Shown here piece after piece: positions 13,880-23,452 of a stretch of DNA of 64,000 nucleotides. This stretch comes from Dechloromonas sp. H13 (lineage in GTDB: Bacteria > Pseudomonadota > Gammaproteobacteria > Burkholderiales > Rhodocyclaceae): contig NZ_SSXX01000008.1 in assembly GCF_009469615.1 (NCBI RefSeq), positions 1 to 64,000 on the forward strand, read 5' to 3'. Both the position numbers and the translations under genes were made by a program. Numbering within the stretch: the first letter of the stretch is position 1; every line of letters begins with the position of its first letter. A model generated the notes under the pieces. That model was not told where the DNA came from, searched no databases, and saw only the letters and a list, made by a program, of their open reading frames with translations.

Positions 13880-15019
13880 GTGTCAATTCGCGTGATGTGC
13901 GTATTTGGAACGCGACCGGAGGCTATAAAAATGGCCCCGGTTGTGAAGCAGTTAATGTCAATGCCTACAAATTTCAATACTAAAGTGTGCGTGACCGGTC
14001 AGCACCGCCAAATGTTGGATCAAGTGCTGGACCTTTTCGAGATCAAACCGGACTTTGACCTTGCGATCATGAAGCCCGGCCAAGACTTGGCAGGTGTGAC
14101 AGCTGCAATTCTTGGTGGGCTGAATGATCTTTTCCAGAACGAGCCACCTGATGTTGTCCTAGTTCACGGAGACACGGCGACTACGTTCGCAGCGACGCTG
14201 GCTGCCTACTACCACAAGATTCCGGTCGCGCATGTCGAGGCTGGGTTGCGCACAGGGAATATCTATTCGCCTTGGCCCGAAGAGGGTAACCGAAAACTGA
14301 CTGGAGTTCTTGCACAATTGCATTTCGCGCCCACTAATGTTTCGCGCGAGAACCTTCTACGCGAGGGTTGTGATGATATAGACATATTTGTCACAGGCAA
14401 CACCGTGATTGACGCATTGCTTACCATTGTCGCGAAACTGGAAAGTGAACCGATGCTTCGAAAGAGATTCGAAAATGAGTTTAAATTTCTTAATCCGGAT
14501 CGCAAGCTTGTTCTCGTAACCGGCCATCGAAGAGAAAGTTTTGGTGGTGGGTTCGAGCGTATCTGTAAGGCCTTGGTTGAGTTAGCTAGAGAGTTTCCTG
14601 ATGTCGAAATTGTATACCCAGTACATTTAAATCCGAATGTCAGAGAACCGGTCAGGCGGCTACTATCTGACATCTTAAATGTTCATCTTATTGAACCGCT
14701 AGACTACCTTCCTTTCGTTTACTTGATGAATCAGGCGCACATAATTCTTACGGATTCCGGTGGGATTCAGGAAGAGGCGCCCTCGCTCGGAAAGCCGGTA
14801 TTGGTGATGCGAGATACCACGGAGCGTCCAGAGGCGGTGGAGGCTGGCACTGTGAGGCTGGTCGGGACAGATAGTGAAAAGATATATGAAGCATTGAGTG
14901 AGTTGTTGTCAGATAAAAAAGCCTACGAGCGTATGAGCTTTGCACACAATCCTTACGGAGACGGTAAATCGGCTCAAAGAATTTCAAAGATACTTATCGA
15001 AAGAATCGGAAAGCAATGA
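13880..15019 (+). CDS. wecB: UDP-N-acetylglucosamine 2-epimerase (non-hydrolysing)
   Basis: Interconverts UDP-GlcNAc and UDP-ManNAc. Motifs are [13 protein letters not shown] at the N-terminus, [29 protein letters not shown] and [16 protein letters not shown] chose GTG at 13880 because GGGAGG lies four bases before it, giving 379 residues; ATG at 13895 and 13868 are in-frame alternatives. The drop in GC content starts at this gene. The stop overlaps wecC by ATGA, and the pair makes UDP-ManNAcA. Confidence 0.95.
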   Translation: MSIRVMCVFGTRPEAIKMAPVVKQLMSMPTNFNTKVCVTGQHRQMLDQVLDLFEIKPDFDLAIMKPGQDLAGVTAAILGGLNDLFQNEPPDVVLVHGDTATTFAATLAAYYHKIPVAHVEAGLRTGNIYSPWPEEGNRKLTGVLAQLHFAPTNVSRENLLREGCDDIDIFVTGNTVIDALLTIVAKLESEPMLRKRFENEFKFLNPDRKLVLVTGHRRESFGGGFERICKALVELAREFPDVEIVYPVHLNPNVREPVRRLLSDILNVHLIEPLDYLPFVYLMNQAHIILTDSGGIQEEAPSLGKPVLVMRDTTERPEAVEAGTVRLVGTDSEKIYEALSELLSDKKAYERMSFAHNPYGDGKSAQRISKILIERIGKQ

Positions 15020-16278
15020 AAAGCGAATTTAAATCGGTTTCAATGATTGGACTTGGCTATATCGGTCTCCCTACTGCAGCAGTTATTGCTAGCCGCGGGG
15101 TTGAGGTGATTGGCGTTGATGTCAACGTTCATGCAGTTGAGACAATCAATAGTGGCCGTATTCATATAGTTGAGCCTGACCTTGATGCACTGGTTCATGA
15201 GGTTGTTCGACAAGGTAAGCTACGAGCGACAACTCAGGCTGAACGGGCGGATGCCTATTTGATCGCTGTGCCCACGCCATTCAAGGATGGCCACAAACCT
15301 GATCTCGACTATGTCGAGGCAGCTGCGCGTTCAGTTGCGAAGGTCCTCAAGAAAGGTGACCTGGTTATCCTTGAGTCGACCTCGCCAGTAGGAACAACCG
15401 AGCAACTTGCTGCCTGGATGGCCGAAGAACGGCCTGACTTGTCATTCCCTCAGCAAGCAGGAGGAAGTGCAGATATCAATGTTGCTTATTGCCCGGAGCG
15501 AGTGCTTCCCGGAAAAGTCATTCAGGAACTCGTAGAAAATGACCGGGTAATTGGCGGGATGACCGAAACGTGCGCTAAACGAGCTCAATCACTTTATAGG
15601 ATCTTTGTACGGGGGGAATGCTTGATCACGAATGCGCGCACTGCAGAAATGTGCAAGCTGACCGAGAATTCATTCCGTGACGTGAATATTGCCTTTGCCA
15701 ACGAGCTGTCGCTTATTTGCGATGAGTTGAATATTAATGTGTGGGATCTGGTCAGGTTGGCGAACCGTCATCCACGAGTGAACATTCTGCAGCCCGGGCC
15801 TGGTGTAGGCGGGCACTGCATTGCGGTGGATCCATGGTTCATAGTGGACTCTGCACCGGACTCGGCTCGAATTATTCGTACTGCACGCCTTGTAAATGAC
15901 AGCAAACCGGAATTTGTTATTGGCAAAGTGCTTGATGCCGCTCGTAACTTGAGTAATCCGGTAATTGCCTGTCTTGGTCTAGCCTTCAAGCCGGATATTG
16001 ATGATTTGCGGGAAAGTCCAGCGCTGGAAATCACCAAGGTTCTCGCTGAAAAGGGGCTTGGCCGCATCATCGCAGTAGAACCCAACATTGATACCTTGCC
16101 TGCTGCGTTATCCAGTCAGGTCGAGTTGATGGATCTAGAAGAGGCTTGCGTGCTGGCCGACATCATCGTCATTCTCGTAGATCACCGCCAGTTCTTGCAG
16201 GTGGATTGGTCAGGTATTGACCGAAGCGTCATCGTAGACACCAAGGGTGTGCTGTCCAGAAAATCTTCGGCCGCATGA
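15016..16278 (+). CDS. wecC: UDP-N-acetyl-D-mannosamine dehydrogenase
   Basis: NAD-dependent four-electron oxidation of UDP-ManNAc to UDP-ManNAcA, 420 residues. It has the N-terminal Rossmann motif [23 protein letters not shown], and the catalytic Cys268 in [13 protein letters not shown]. The DPWF sequence and overall length fit WecC rather than UDP-glucose dehydrogenase, and a separate Ugd is encoded at 44003. It is coupled to wecB by a four-base overlap. Confidence 0.94.
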   Translation: MKSEFKSVSMIGLGYIGLPTAAVIASRGVEVIGVDVNVHAVETINSGRIHIVEPDLDALVHEVVRQGKLRATTQAERADAYLIAVPTPFKDGHKPDLDYVEAAARSVAKVLKKGDLVILESTSPVGTTEQLAAWMAEERPDLSFPQQAGGSADINVAYCPERVLPGKVIQELVENDRVIGGMTETCAKRAQSLYRIFVRGECLITNARTAEMCKLTENSFRDVNIAFANELSLICDELNINVWDLVRLANRHPRVNILQPGPGVGGHCIAVDPWFIVDSAPDSARIIRTARLVNDSKPEFVIGKVLDAARNLSNPVIACLGLAFKPDIDDLRESPALEITKVLAEKGLGRIIAVEPNIDTLPAALSSQVELMDLEEACVLADIIVILVDHRQFLQVDWSGIDRSVIVDTKGVLSRKSSAA

Positions 16279-16366
16279 TTCGTCGGCTGAAATGTCTGGT
16301 GTCCAGGTGTTTTCTATACAAATTGAATTTAGTAAGTGCTGCCCCCTTGGCTGAAAGCTATGCGGA

Positions 16367-17608
16367 GTGATTAACGTCGCTATACAGGTATTGACGCTTC
16401 TAAGTGGAATGCTGGTGAATTTTGTCGTGCCAGCACTCTATGGACTGGAGTCTTATGGAACTTTCATTCAGGCGAACATTCTTGTTTTCGTTTTTCAGAA
16501 ACTCACTGACATTGCCAACGAACCATTGATAAGCCATGTTGAGGGGCGCTATGTATTTGCAACGTCCTTGCTGATGGGGGGCGTGGTAATGCTCCTGTTT
16601 CTCATCACCAACAGCATTGATCCAATTGGCAACCCGCTCTTGCTCGGCGTGATGCTGGTTAGTTCCTGCTGTTTACTTTCGATGTATGCGCTTCGTCAGC
16701 AACTCAGGCTTCTTGTTTATCTAGTTGTTTTTCTCGGGGTCTTCGGTTTTATGCTGGCGCTCAAGATGCTGGCTGATTGGCAGTTAAGCATTGTCGATGT
16801 ACTCGTATGGACAAATCTCGTTCCCGGGCTTCTTGCAGCGCTTGGGCTTGTCTCCTCGGGTTCCCGGTTGCCCCCTGGAAAGCAATTGTTATCCACCGTG
16901 GGTAATACGTTTGTCATGTTGCCTCGCATGATCTCGGTCACGCTCGTTTTCAATCTGCTTACAAACATATTGCCGTACATACTCTCCAAGACCCTTCCGA
17001 TTAGAGACCTTGGCTTGTTCCGGGTCGTAACGTCCGTTATTCAATCGGCGACAAGTCTGTTCCCCCTGAACACCAAAGCGATATTCGTCGCCTTTGTCGG
17101 AGGCGAGCGACGGGAAGCGTTGTTCAATACCATCATGTCAGCCTCGCTCCTTTACTTCTCGATTCTTGGCGTATTCGGGTACCTGCTCGCGTGGATGGTG
17201 CCGAAACTCAGTCCGTACCTTGTGCTGGTCGCCGGTCTTCCGGTGCTTTACTGGGCAGTTGTCTCAGAGCGTTACCTCCTCGCCAGCGGTGCGCGTCGAC
17301 AGGTCATGATTGCCAATTTGACGGTCGGATTACTGGCTGTAGTTACGGTCTTTTTTGTCGAGGATCTGAAGCAAGCGGTGATCTTCTATGCGCTGGGATT
17401 TTCGGCGTATGCCTTGGTATTGCATGCCTGCTGTCAGCCACGTGTCCATTCGGGCGCTATGTATTGGGTCGTTATCCTCTCGCCTTGCGTTGTATGGCTA
17501 AAGGAAATGAGTATCTTTATTCCCATCCTTTACATGGTTTCGTTGATTATTCTGGCGACCGTTGTCCTTCGGTTCCGTCCGGCCGATTTGCGTAATTTGA
17601 GATTCTGA
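16367..17608 (+). CDS. Wzx-like polysaccharide flippase (MOP superfamily)
   Basis: Polytopic membrane protein of 413 residues with about 12 hydrophobic helices spread over the whole length. Its N-terminus (VLTLLSGMLVNFVVPALYGL followed by YGTFIQANIL) resembles Wzx/RfbX oligosaccharide-lipid flippases. The role inferred from context is flipping undecaprenyl-linked repeat units across the inner membrane. The start is a GTG at 16367, because an in-frame stop lies just upstream and no ATG is close; no proper ribosome site is visible. The match to the family is by topology and neighbourhood and is moderate. Confidence 0.7.
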   Translation: MINVAIQVLTLLSGMLVNFVVPALYGLESYGTFIQANILVFVFQKLTDIANEPLISHVEGRYVFATSLLMGGVVMLLFLITNSIDPIGNPLLLGVMLVSSCCLLSMYALRQQLRLLVYLVVFLGVFGFMLALKMLADWQLSIVDVLVWTNLVPGLLAALGLVSSGSRLPPGKQLLSTVGNTFVMLPRMISVTLVFNLLTNILPYILSKTLPIRDLGLFRVVTSVIQSATSLFPLNTKAIFVAFVGGERREALFNTIMSASLLYFSILGVFGYLLAWMVPKLSPYLVLVAGLPVLYWAVVSERYLLASGARRQVMIANLTVGLLAVVTVFFVEDLKQAVIFYALGFSAYALVLHACCQPRVHSGAMYWVVILSPCVVWLKEMSIFIPILYMVSLIILATVVLRFRPADLRNLRF

Positions 17609-17610
17609 AA

Positions 17611-18072
17611 ATGAACGCTGTCCAACTCTATCGCCTTGGGAATTGGTGTCACAGTAAGCATATTCCGCTTTTTCCAACACTGATCCGCAACCTAATTTTT
17701 TTGTTGTACAACTCCTATATTCCTTGTTCAGCCTCGATAGGAGACAATTCAATTTTTGCCTACGGCGCGATTGGCGTTGTGGTGCATGCCAATGCGATCA
17801 TTGGTAGAGGTTGCGTGATTGGTCAAGGCGTCACCATCGGCGCTTCCGAAGGTTTCGTTTCGCCGGAGACGAACATGTGCCCGACAATTGGCGACAACTG
17901 CTATATCGGTGCGGGGGCAAAGATACTCGGAGATATAAAAATTGGTGACAGTTGCCAGATAGGCGCTGGAGCAATAGTTCTCAAAAACATACCTGATCAT
18001 TCAGTCGTGGTTGGTGTACCGGCACGCGTCGTTGGACAGACCGAATTAAGTTTTCTGGCGATTCGATCATGA
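17611..18072 (+). CDS. Serine-acetyltransferase-like hexapeptide O-acetyltransferase
   Basis: A 153-residue left-handed beta-helix acyltransferase related to CysE/WcaB-type enzymes. An N-terminal helix (RLGNWCHSKHIPLFPTLI) is followed by hexapeptide repeats from about residue 48 to 140, including GRGCVIGQGVTIG and IGAGAKILGDIKIG. The CysE-specific N-terminal half is missing, so a role in O-acetylating the polysaccharide is more likely than cysteine synthesis. It starts two bases after the flippase gene and overlaps the next gene by ATGA. Confidence 0.75.
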   Translation: MNAVQLYRLGNWCHSKHIPLFPTLIRNLIFLLYNSYIPCSASIGDNSIFAYGAIGVVVHANAIIGRGCVIGQGVTIGASEGFVSPETNMCPTIGDNCYIGAGAKILGDIKIGDSCQIGAGAIVLKNIPDHSVVVGVPARVVGQTELSFLAIRS

Positions 18073-19625
18073 CATCCGGCCTGTTCAATCAGTTGAGTCG
18101 GCGTGTTGACAACGCGCCTCCCTGGGTAGTTATTGCGAGCGCCTCGGTAGCAGCAAGCTTTCTTATGCAGGAAGCGGGCGGTGTTTTCTTTGCCGGCATT
18201 GTGGCTGCGGTGCTTATTGTCCTATTGGCTTTGATTTCGTCCTGGTTCGGATTACTGGCGCTATTTCCGATGGCGTTTGCGATCCGACCGACGCCACCAT
18301 CGATCGGACTGCAAGAGGGCTTATTTGCGGTATTGCTTGCAGTCATTTTTGTCAGCGCAGTTCTCAGGCAGTTGAAAAATTACGGCATCAGTTCATTTTT
18401 TCGGACCTTCGGCTGGTTCGTTCTCTCGATGTGCGGATTGCTGGCGATCAATCTGGTCGTTGCCCAATTAAACCAGGTCTCCCTCGCGGATTGGCTCCGT
18501 GGCGTGGTCCCTTTCCTGTTCGTTCTTGCATTTGTGCCGGTAGCGATTTTGTTGGGCCACAACCGGGAGAGGCAATTCTGGTTCGGTTGCTCGGTTGCTG
18601 CTTTGATTGCCTTGATGGTCGGCTATGTCGTGGCGTTCTACTTTGCAAACTCATTGTGGCAGCCATACTGGAAACTGACGGTTGATGGCGAAGTGCTGCG
18701 GGTTTCGGAACAGATTGCCATGGATTACCCGGATTCAGCCTATGGACCGTTGCTGGACCGAATTACGATGCTGGTCCAGCGTTCAACAGATGCCATCTTG
18801 CCCATCGGTATGGTGGCAGGATTCGTGGTTGCCGTGTTCGCTAGAGGTAAGCTGGGTACCCTACTGGGAATGTGCCTCTCCCTTGTCAGTTTGGCTGCAA
18901 TTTTGACAACATTCACGCGGAGCATGCTTTCGAGTGCTGTCTTGGTGCTTGGCATTTTTGCACTATTTGTTCTCGTTTACCGCAGGGACAGGCTTCTGAA
19001 AATGGTTTGGCTAATGTGCTGCTTGGCAGTAGCAGGCCTTGCATTCGTTTTTGGAACTGGAATGGACAGGGTATGGATTGGGCGCATGGGTTGGTTGATT
19101 GAATCCATCAATACACTTTTCAAAATTGAGTTGTCCGGCGTGGCCCCGGAGTTGTCCGGCGTGGCCCCGGAGTTGTCCGGCGTGGCTCCGGATAAAGTGG
19201 ACGGGAATGTCAGCACGCGAATCGAAGAATACCGAATCGCGTGGCAAATGTTTCTGGATCACCCTTTGCTGGGCAATGGGTTGGGTGTCAAGCATGAAAT
19301 GCGCTGGGAAACTTCTGAGGGGAAATCTCTCTACCAGTCGGTGGGCTATGTCCATAATTGGCCACTCTATATTCTGATGGTCGGCGGTGCGACGGGGTTG
19401 TTTGCTTACATTGCCACACTCCTCGGACCTGTGTTATCAGGTCTTTCGTATTTGAAGACGGAATCCGATGCGCGGACAATCGTGCGCATGGTCCTCCTGA
19501 CTATGGCTGTCTACGGTTTGTTTTTTGCTGTATTTCGCCTTGTGACCTTTAATCTCATACTTGCTGCAGCTTGGGGATATATTTATTCACGAAGGGTACC
19601 AAAGGAAACTGAAGGCGCTCAATGA
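18069..19625 (+). CDS. Wzy-like O-antigen polymerase/ligase
   Basis: 518 residues, about 11-12 membrane helices and one large soluble loop at about 345-430. The loop ends with RIEEYRIAWQMFLDHPLLGNGLG, the pattern of the O-antigen ligase/polymerase (Wzy_C) family, and then helices resume. The inferred role is joining repeat units in the periplasm. Just before the conserved loop motif lies a perfect triple repeat of the heptapeptide ELSGVAP (about residues 354-374). Flanking genes overlap by four bases on both sides. Polymerase and ligase cannot be separated by sequence alone; the position beside the flippase favours polymerase. Confidence 0.75.
   Translation: MTSGLFNQLSRRVDNAPPWVVIASASVAASFLMQEAGGVFFAGIVAAVLIVLLALISSWFGLLALFPMAFAIRPTPPSIGLQEGLFAVLLAVIFVSAVLRQLKNYGISSFFRTFGWFVLSMCGLLAINLVVAQLNQVSLADWLRGVVPFLFVLAFVPVAILLGHNRERQFWFGCSVAALIALMVGYVVAFYFANSLWQPYWKLTVDGEVLRVSEQIAMDYPDSAYGPLLDRITMLVQRSTDAILPIGMVAGFVVAVFARGKLGTLLGMCLSLVSLAAILTTFTRSMLSSAVLVLGIFALFVLVYRRDRLLKMVWLMCCLAVAGLAFVFGTGMDRVWIGRMGWLIESINTLFKIELSGVAPELSGVAPELSGVAPDKVDGNVSTRIEEYRIAWQMFLDHPLLGNGLGVKHEMRWETSEGKSLYQSVGYVHNWPLYILMVGGATGLFAYIATLLGPVLSGLSYLKTESDARTIVRMVLLTMAVYGLFFAVFRLVTFNLILAAAWGYIYSRRVPKETEGAQ
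19128..19190 (+). repeat. Three in-frame 21-bp tandem repeats inside the polymerase gene
   Basis: Three head-to-tail copies of a 21-base unit (19128-19148, 19149-19169, 19170-19190). The unit begins GAGTTGTCCGGCGTGG and encodes Glu-Leu-Ser-Gly-Val-Ala-Pro. Copies 1 and 2 are identical and copy 3 differs by one silent C-to-T change. The unit length is a multiple of three, so gain or loss of copies keeps the gene open. The repeat is richer in GC than the gene around it. Confidence 0.95.
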
Positions 19626-21139
19626 TCCAAGTTGACTGGAGAGGCCGGACTCTCAATATACTTTCCTGGGTGATATTGATTGCTGTTCTTGCACCTGAGT
19701 GGTGGGCATTTTTCAAGAGCGAGGCCTTTGTTTTTGTCAACGGCTGGGATGAAGAGACCTATCTTTCGTGGCAAGGAGTGCTCGGAGCGAAGGATGGTCC
19801 TGGCTATTACTCTCTGTATCTCTATTGGGCTCTGCATCAGATCGGATTTTCTGGTGCAGTCCAGAACCTGATTTCAGATACGATATTTTTCCCGCTTACC
19901 ATTTATCTGGTTTTCTTGTCGCTAAAGCGCATTAACTTTGGGGCAGATAGCGCGTTGGCGTACGCTGTGCTTATCTGCCTTTCTTCTGTTCTTTTTAATT
20001 ACGCCAATCCTCTTGTTTCATACCTTCTGGGGCCTTATAACGGCAATGCCATCTTTATGGCAGGTCACGAATATTACCCGACCATATTACGTACGCCCAA
20101 TCCGCAGGTCTCGTACTTCTTGCTTGCACTTGCGGTGTATGGCTTTTTGCGACTGCGTCGCGCGTGGATTCTCCTTCTGCCACTGCCGTTATTGTATTTT
20201 CATGTGGCGGTCCCGTATGTTTTTTTGTTGGGGCTGGTTGCAGCGCATTGGATTGTCGTAACCAAGTTTAGATCTACTGGCAGTCCCGGTAGAACTGTTC
20301 TTGTGTTTCTCACAATATTTCTCGCTTTTTCGTTAGGATTGACGCTGCTCTTTTATTTGGGTGGCCTTTACCGGCCGGACAACGTTATCCGACAGTCGAG
20401 TCATCTGTTTATTGAGACTAGACGGCCTCAAATCCCATTGATACTGATGCTTCTCGGACTCTTGGGTGCATTGATCATTTTTTTCAAATGGGCACATCCT
20501 TCCAAATTCCAAGGTGCTGCGCTTGGCTGGCTTGCTATGGCAGCGTTGATGTCGGTCAACGTTCACGTCGTTGCAGGGTTCATGCTTTCCCAAAAGAACT
20601 ACTATGACTACGGCTTGAGTGTGCTGTTTGGTTTGGGATTGGTATTGATGATTGAGATGTTGCTCAATGAAAAGGTGCGCTACTGGGTAGTGCTGTTTGC
20701 CTTGCTATTAGTAGGCTATGCAGCTTTTCAAAGCCAGCATCGCTACGCAAAATACGCGGTATCAATGAGTGCTAGAATCGCGCCGATTCTGAAAGAAGTC
20801 CGCAAAGATCCGCTTCACAGCATCATTCCATCGCTCGACGTTTCTTCGATGATGGCCTATTCCACTCCAAAGCTACTGGCACCACCATTTTCTTATCTTT
20901 ATTACTTTGGCTTCATCGCTAGGCAATGTTCCGAGTATGAATTGCTTCTCGACAACGCAGTGGCTTATGCGAAGGGCGTACTCCAAGATCAGCCAGAGCA
21001 ATTAAAAGAACTTATGAAAACCGCCTCTAATATCGAACGAGGAAGGCGGGAGGCCGGTGCCATGCCATATTCAGAGCAGGACTATTGTCACGCAAATTTC
21101 AATCACAAAAAGGAATTTACCTTGTTCCAGTCAAAATGA
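19622..21139 (+). CDS. Large polytopic membrane protein, possible GT-C glycosyltransferase
   Basis: Not recognised with certainty. It has 505 residues with about 10-12 predicted helices, a first helix at about 12-30, and then an extracytoplasmic-type loop containing the acidic pair in [12 protein letters not shown] soluble C-terminal tail of about 120 residues follows the last helix. This plan (a DE motif in the first loop, many helices, a periplasmic tail) is that of GT-C enzymes using lipid-phosphate sugars. The GtrB-like and GtrA-like genes downstream would supply such a donor. It overlaps both neighbours by four bases. Function is inferred from topology and context only. Confidence 0.55.
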   Translation: MIQVDWRGRTLNILSWVILIAVLAPEWWAFFKSEAFVFVNGWDEETYLSWQGVLGAKDGPGYYSLYLYWALHQIGFSGAVQNLISDTIFFPLTIYLVFLSLKRINFGADSALAYAVLICLSSVLFNYANPLVSYLLGPYNGNAIFMAGHEYYPTILRTPNPQVSYFLLALAVYGFLRLRRAWILLLPLPLLYFHVAVPYVFLLGLVAAHWIVVTKFRSTGSPGRTVLVFLTIFLAFSLGLTLLFYLGGLYRPDNVIRQSSHLFIETRRPQIPLILMLLGLLGALIIFFKWAHPSKFQGAALGWLAMAALMSVNVHVVAGFMLSQKNYYDYGLSVLFGLGLVLMIEMLLNEKVRYWVVLFALLLVGYAAFQSQHRYAKYAVSMSARIAPILKEVRKDPLHSIIPSLDVSSMMAYSTPKLLAPPFSYLYYFGFIARQCSEYELLLDNAVAYAKGVLQDQPEQLKELMKTASNIERGRREAGAMPYSEQDYCHANFNHKKEFTLFQSK

Positions 21140-21831
21140 AAAAGGTTGCTATCATTCAGTCCAACTACATTCCCTGGAAGGGCTATTTTGACATGATCGC
21201 CGCGGTGGATGAATTCATCCTCTACGACGACATGCAATACACTCGGCGCGACTGGCGGAATCGAAACCAGATCAAGACGCCGCAGGGGGTGCAGTGGCTG
21301 ACGGTTCCGGTAAAGGTCAAGGGCAAGTATCACCAGACCATTCGCGAGACCGAGATCGAGGGTACCCAATGGGCGATGGACCACTGGAAGGCTCTTTCGC
21401 AGAATTACCGTCGCGCTCCATGCTTTAGGGAGATTGCGGCTTGGCTCGAGCCGCTCTATCTGGGCGAGACGCCAACGCATCTTTCACAATTGAATCGTCG
21501 CCTCATTGAAGTGATTTGCTCTTACTTGGGCATCAAGACGATCATCAGCAATTCATGGGATTATCCTTTGTCCGAAGGCAAGTCCGAGCGGCTGGCTGAT
21601 CTGTGCGTTTCAGCAGGTGGACGAGAATACACCTCTGGCCCGGCTGCCAAGGATTACATCGAAGAGGCTGTCTTCGAAGAGCGTGGCATCAAGCTGACCT
21701 GGTTTGACTACGCTGGATACCCAGAGTATCCGCAGCTCTGGAGCGAATTCACCCATGGGGTTACGATACTGGACTTGCTCTTCAACTGCGGTAAGGATGC
21801 ACACCGCTACATGAGGTATGTGCGCTCGTGA
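21136..21831 (+). CDS. WbqC-family protein
   Basis: 231 residues. The ATG at 21136 overlaps the preceding stop and gives the typical N-terminus [19 protein letters not shown]. Further family-like features are [19 protein letters not shown] and the C-terminal [16 protein letters not shown]. WbqC-like proteins occur in O-antigen and other glycan clusters beside sugar aminotransferases. A role in acylating amino sugars has been proposed, but their reaction is not settled to my knowledge. A WecE-type aminotransferase lies in the same run of genes, which fits. Confidence 0.85.
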   Translation: MKKVAIIQSNYIPWKGYFDMIAAVDEFILYDDMQYTRRDWRNRNQIKTPQGVQWLTVPVKVKGKYHQTIRETEIEGTQWAMDHWKALSQNYRRAPCFREIAAWLEPLYLGETPTHLSQLNRRLIEVICSYLGIKTIISNSWDYPLSEGKSERLADLCVSAGGREYTSGPAAKDYIEEAVFEERGIKLTWFDYAGYPEYPQLWSEFTHGVTILDLLFNCGKDAHRYMRYVRS

Positions 21832-22772
21832 AGTTATCCATCGTTGCAACCCTCTACCAGTCTGCGCCCTACATTGCCGAGTTCCATCTACGGGCCGGTG
21901 CTGCGGCCAGGCAACTCGTCGGTGACGACTTCGAAATTGTCCTTGTAAACGACGGCTCACCAGACAACAGTCTCGATCTGGCGATCAAGCTGACTGAAGA
22001 GGATGCTCACGTTGTCGTCGTCGACTTGTCCCGCAACTTCGGACACCACAAGGCGATGATGACAGGGCTGGCCCATGCCAATGGCGAACGGGTCTTCCTG
22101 ATTGATAGCGATCTAGAGGAGGAGCCGGAGTGGCTGATGCGCTTTTCTGAGAGTTTGGAGAGCCAAAAATGCGATGTTGTTTACGGGGTTCAAGAGCAGC
22201 GTAAAGGGGGGCTCATCGAGCGCTGGACCGGTCTCTGGTTCTACGTGCTTTTCAAATGCTTCACTGGTCTCGAACTCCCGGAGAACCTCGTTACAGCCCG
22301 ATTGATGACTCGCCGCTATGTTGAGGCTTTGCTTCGCCATCAGGAGAGAGAGCTAATGATCGCAGGCATTTGGCTAATTACCGGATTTGTGCAAGAACCA
22401 CAAACAGTTAAGAAGCATAGCAGTAGTGAAACGACCTACACTTTCCGCCACAAGATGTCGATTCTTGTGAATTCGGTTACCTCCTTTAGTAATCGGCCGC
22501 TAATCGCCATTTTTTATACTGGTGTGGCGATCTTCATCTTGGCCACGATTTACACATCCTACCTTGTAGGGAGTTGGTATTTTTTCGAGAAACCGTTGAG
22601 CGGTTGGACATCGGTTATGGCTTCAATATGGCTTTTGGGTGGTTTGGTTATCTCGTTTGTTGGGATATTGGGAATCTATCTTTCCAAGATATTCTCGGAA
22701 ACAAAGCAACGCCCCTATACAATTGTGCGGCATGTGTACGGGCGTGTCAGTGCTCAATATTCGAATCAGTGA
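21828..22772 (+). CDS. GtrB/ArnC-like polyprenyl-phosphate glycosyltransferase (GT2)
   Basis: 314 residues. The N-terminal GT-A domain has [41 protein letters not shown] and the acidic [12 protein letters not shown], which is the DxD region. Two membrane helices follow at about residues 228-255 and 265-290. This layout is that of dolichol-phosphate-mannose-synthase-like enzymes such as GtrB and ArnC, which put one sugar on undecaprenyl phosphate. The start is a GTG inside the preceding stop. A GtrA-type flippase lies 1.6 kb downstream. The sugar used is unknown. Confidence 0.82.
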   Translation: MKLSIVATLYQSAPYIAEFHLRAGAAARQLVGDDFEIVLVNDGSPDNSLDLAIKLTEEDAHVVVVDLSRNFGHHKAMMTGLAHANGERVFLIDSDLEEEPEWLMRFSESLESQKCDVVYGVQEQRKGGLIERWTGLWFYVLFKCFTGLELPENLVTARLMTRRYVEALLRHQERELMIAGIWLITGFVQEPQTVKKHSSSETTYTFRHKMSILVNSVTSFSNRPLIAIFYTGVAIFILATIYTSYLVGSWYFFEKPLSGWTSVMASIWLLGGLVISFVGILGIYLSKIFSETKQRPYTIVRHVYGRVSAQYSNQ

Positions 22773-22786
22773 AAAAATCGGATTCC

Positions 22787-23452
22787 ATGAAGACACCATT
22801 AATAATATTCGGAGCAGCGGAGCAAGCCCAGTTGGCTCATTTTTTCTTCTCGAAAGACTCCTGTTACGAAGTGGTGGCTTTTGCGGTAGACAAGGCATTC
22901 CTCGACAAAAATGAGTTTTGCGGCTTGCCGGTCGTTGCTTTCGAAGAAGTTGTAGCGACTTATCCGCCGAACAAATACGCGTTTTTCGTTGCACTCGGGT
23001 ATTCAAAACTCAACGAATTACGTAAAGAAAAATATCATTCCGTCAAAGCCTTGGGCTATAACTTGGCTAGCTACATCAGCCCTCGCGCGACGATCTTGAA
23101 TGATGGCCTGATTGGTGAAAACTGTTTCATTCTGGAAGATAACACTATTCAGCCCTTCGTAACTATCGGAAATAACGTGACGCTCTGGAGCGGAAATCAC
23201 ATTGGACATCACTCTAAGATCGGCGACCATTGTTTTGTCACTTCCCATGTCGTTGTTTCGGGTGGGGTTGAGGTTGGTCAAGCTTGTTTCATCGGCGTCA
23301 ACGCCACGATACGTGACCACATCAAGATTGGAGAGCGGTGCCTAATCGGTGCTGGCGCACTCATTCTCGGCGATGCCGAACCTGAAGGTCTCTATGTAGG
23401 TGCTACGACTGAACGATCAAAGGTTCCAAGTACAAGGCTGAAAAGGATATGA
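22787..23452 (+). CDS. NeuD/PglD-like sugar acyltransferase
   Basis: 221 residues. A small N-terminal nucleotide-sugar-binding half (LIIFGAAEQAQLAHFFF) is followed by hexapeptide repeats from about residue 95 (SPRATILNDGLIGENCFI) to the C-terminus, the NeuD/PglD pattern. Such enzymes acetylate amino or hydroxyl groups of nucleotide sugars. The natural candidate here is the amine made by the WecE-type aminotransferase, since no wecD is present; this is inference. The start could instead be GTG at 22769, which overlaps the preceding stop as GTGA and adds six residues. The next gene overlaps by four bases. Confidence 0.75.
   Translation: MKTPLIIFGAAEQAQLAHFFFSKDSCYEVVAFAVDKAFLDKNEFCGLPVVAFEEVVATYPPNKYAFFVALGYSKLNELRKEKYHSVKALGYNLASYISPRATILNDGLIGENCFILEDNTIQPFVTIGNNVTLWSGNHIGHHSKIGDHCFVTSHVVVSGGVEVGQACFIGVNATIRDHIKIGERCLIGAGALILGDAEPEGLYVGATTERSKVPSTRLKRI

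Noticed and set aside
17611..18072. Serine acetyltransferase CysE
   Set aside because: At 153 residues it lacks the CysE N-terminal helical domain and sits between flippase and polymerase genes, so polysaccharide O-acetylation is more plausible.
19128..19190. CRISPR-like array
   Set aside because: The three units are directly adjacent with no spacers and lie in frame inside a coding gene, so this is a protein repeat.
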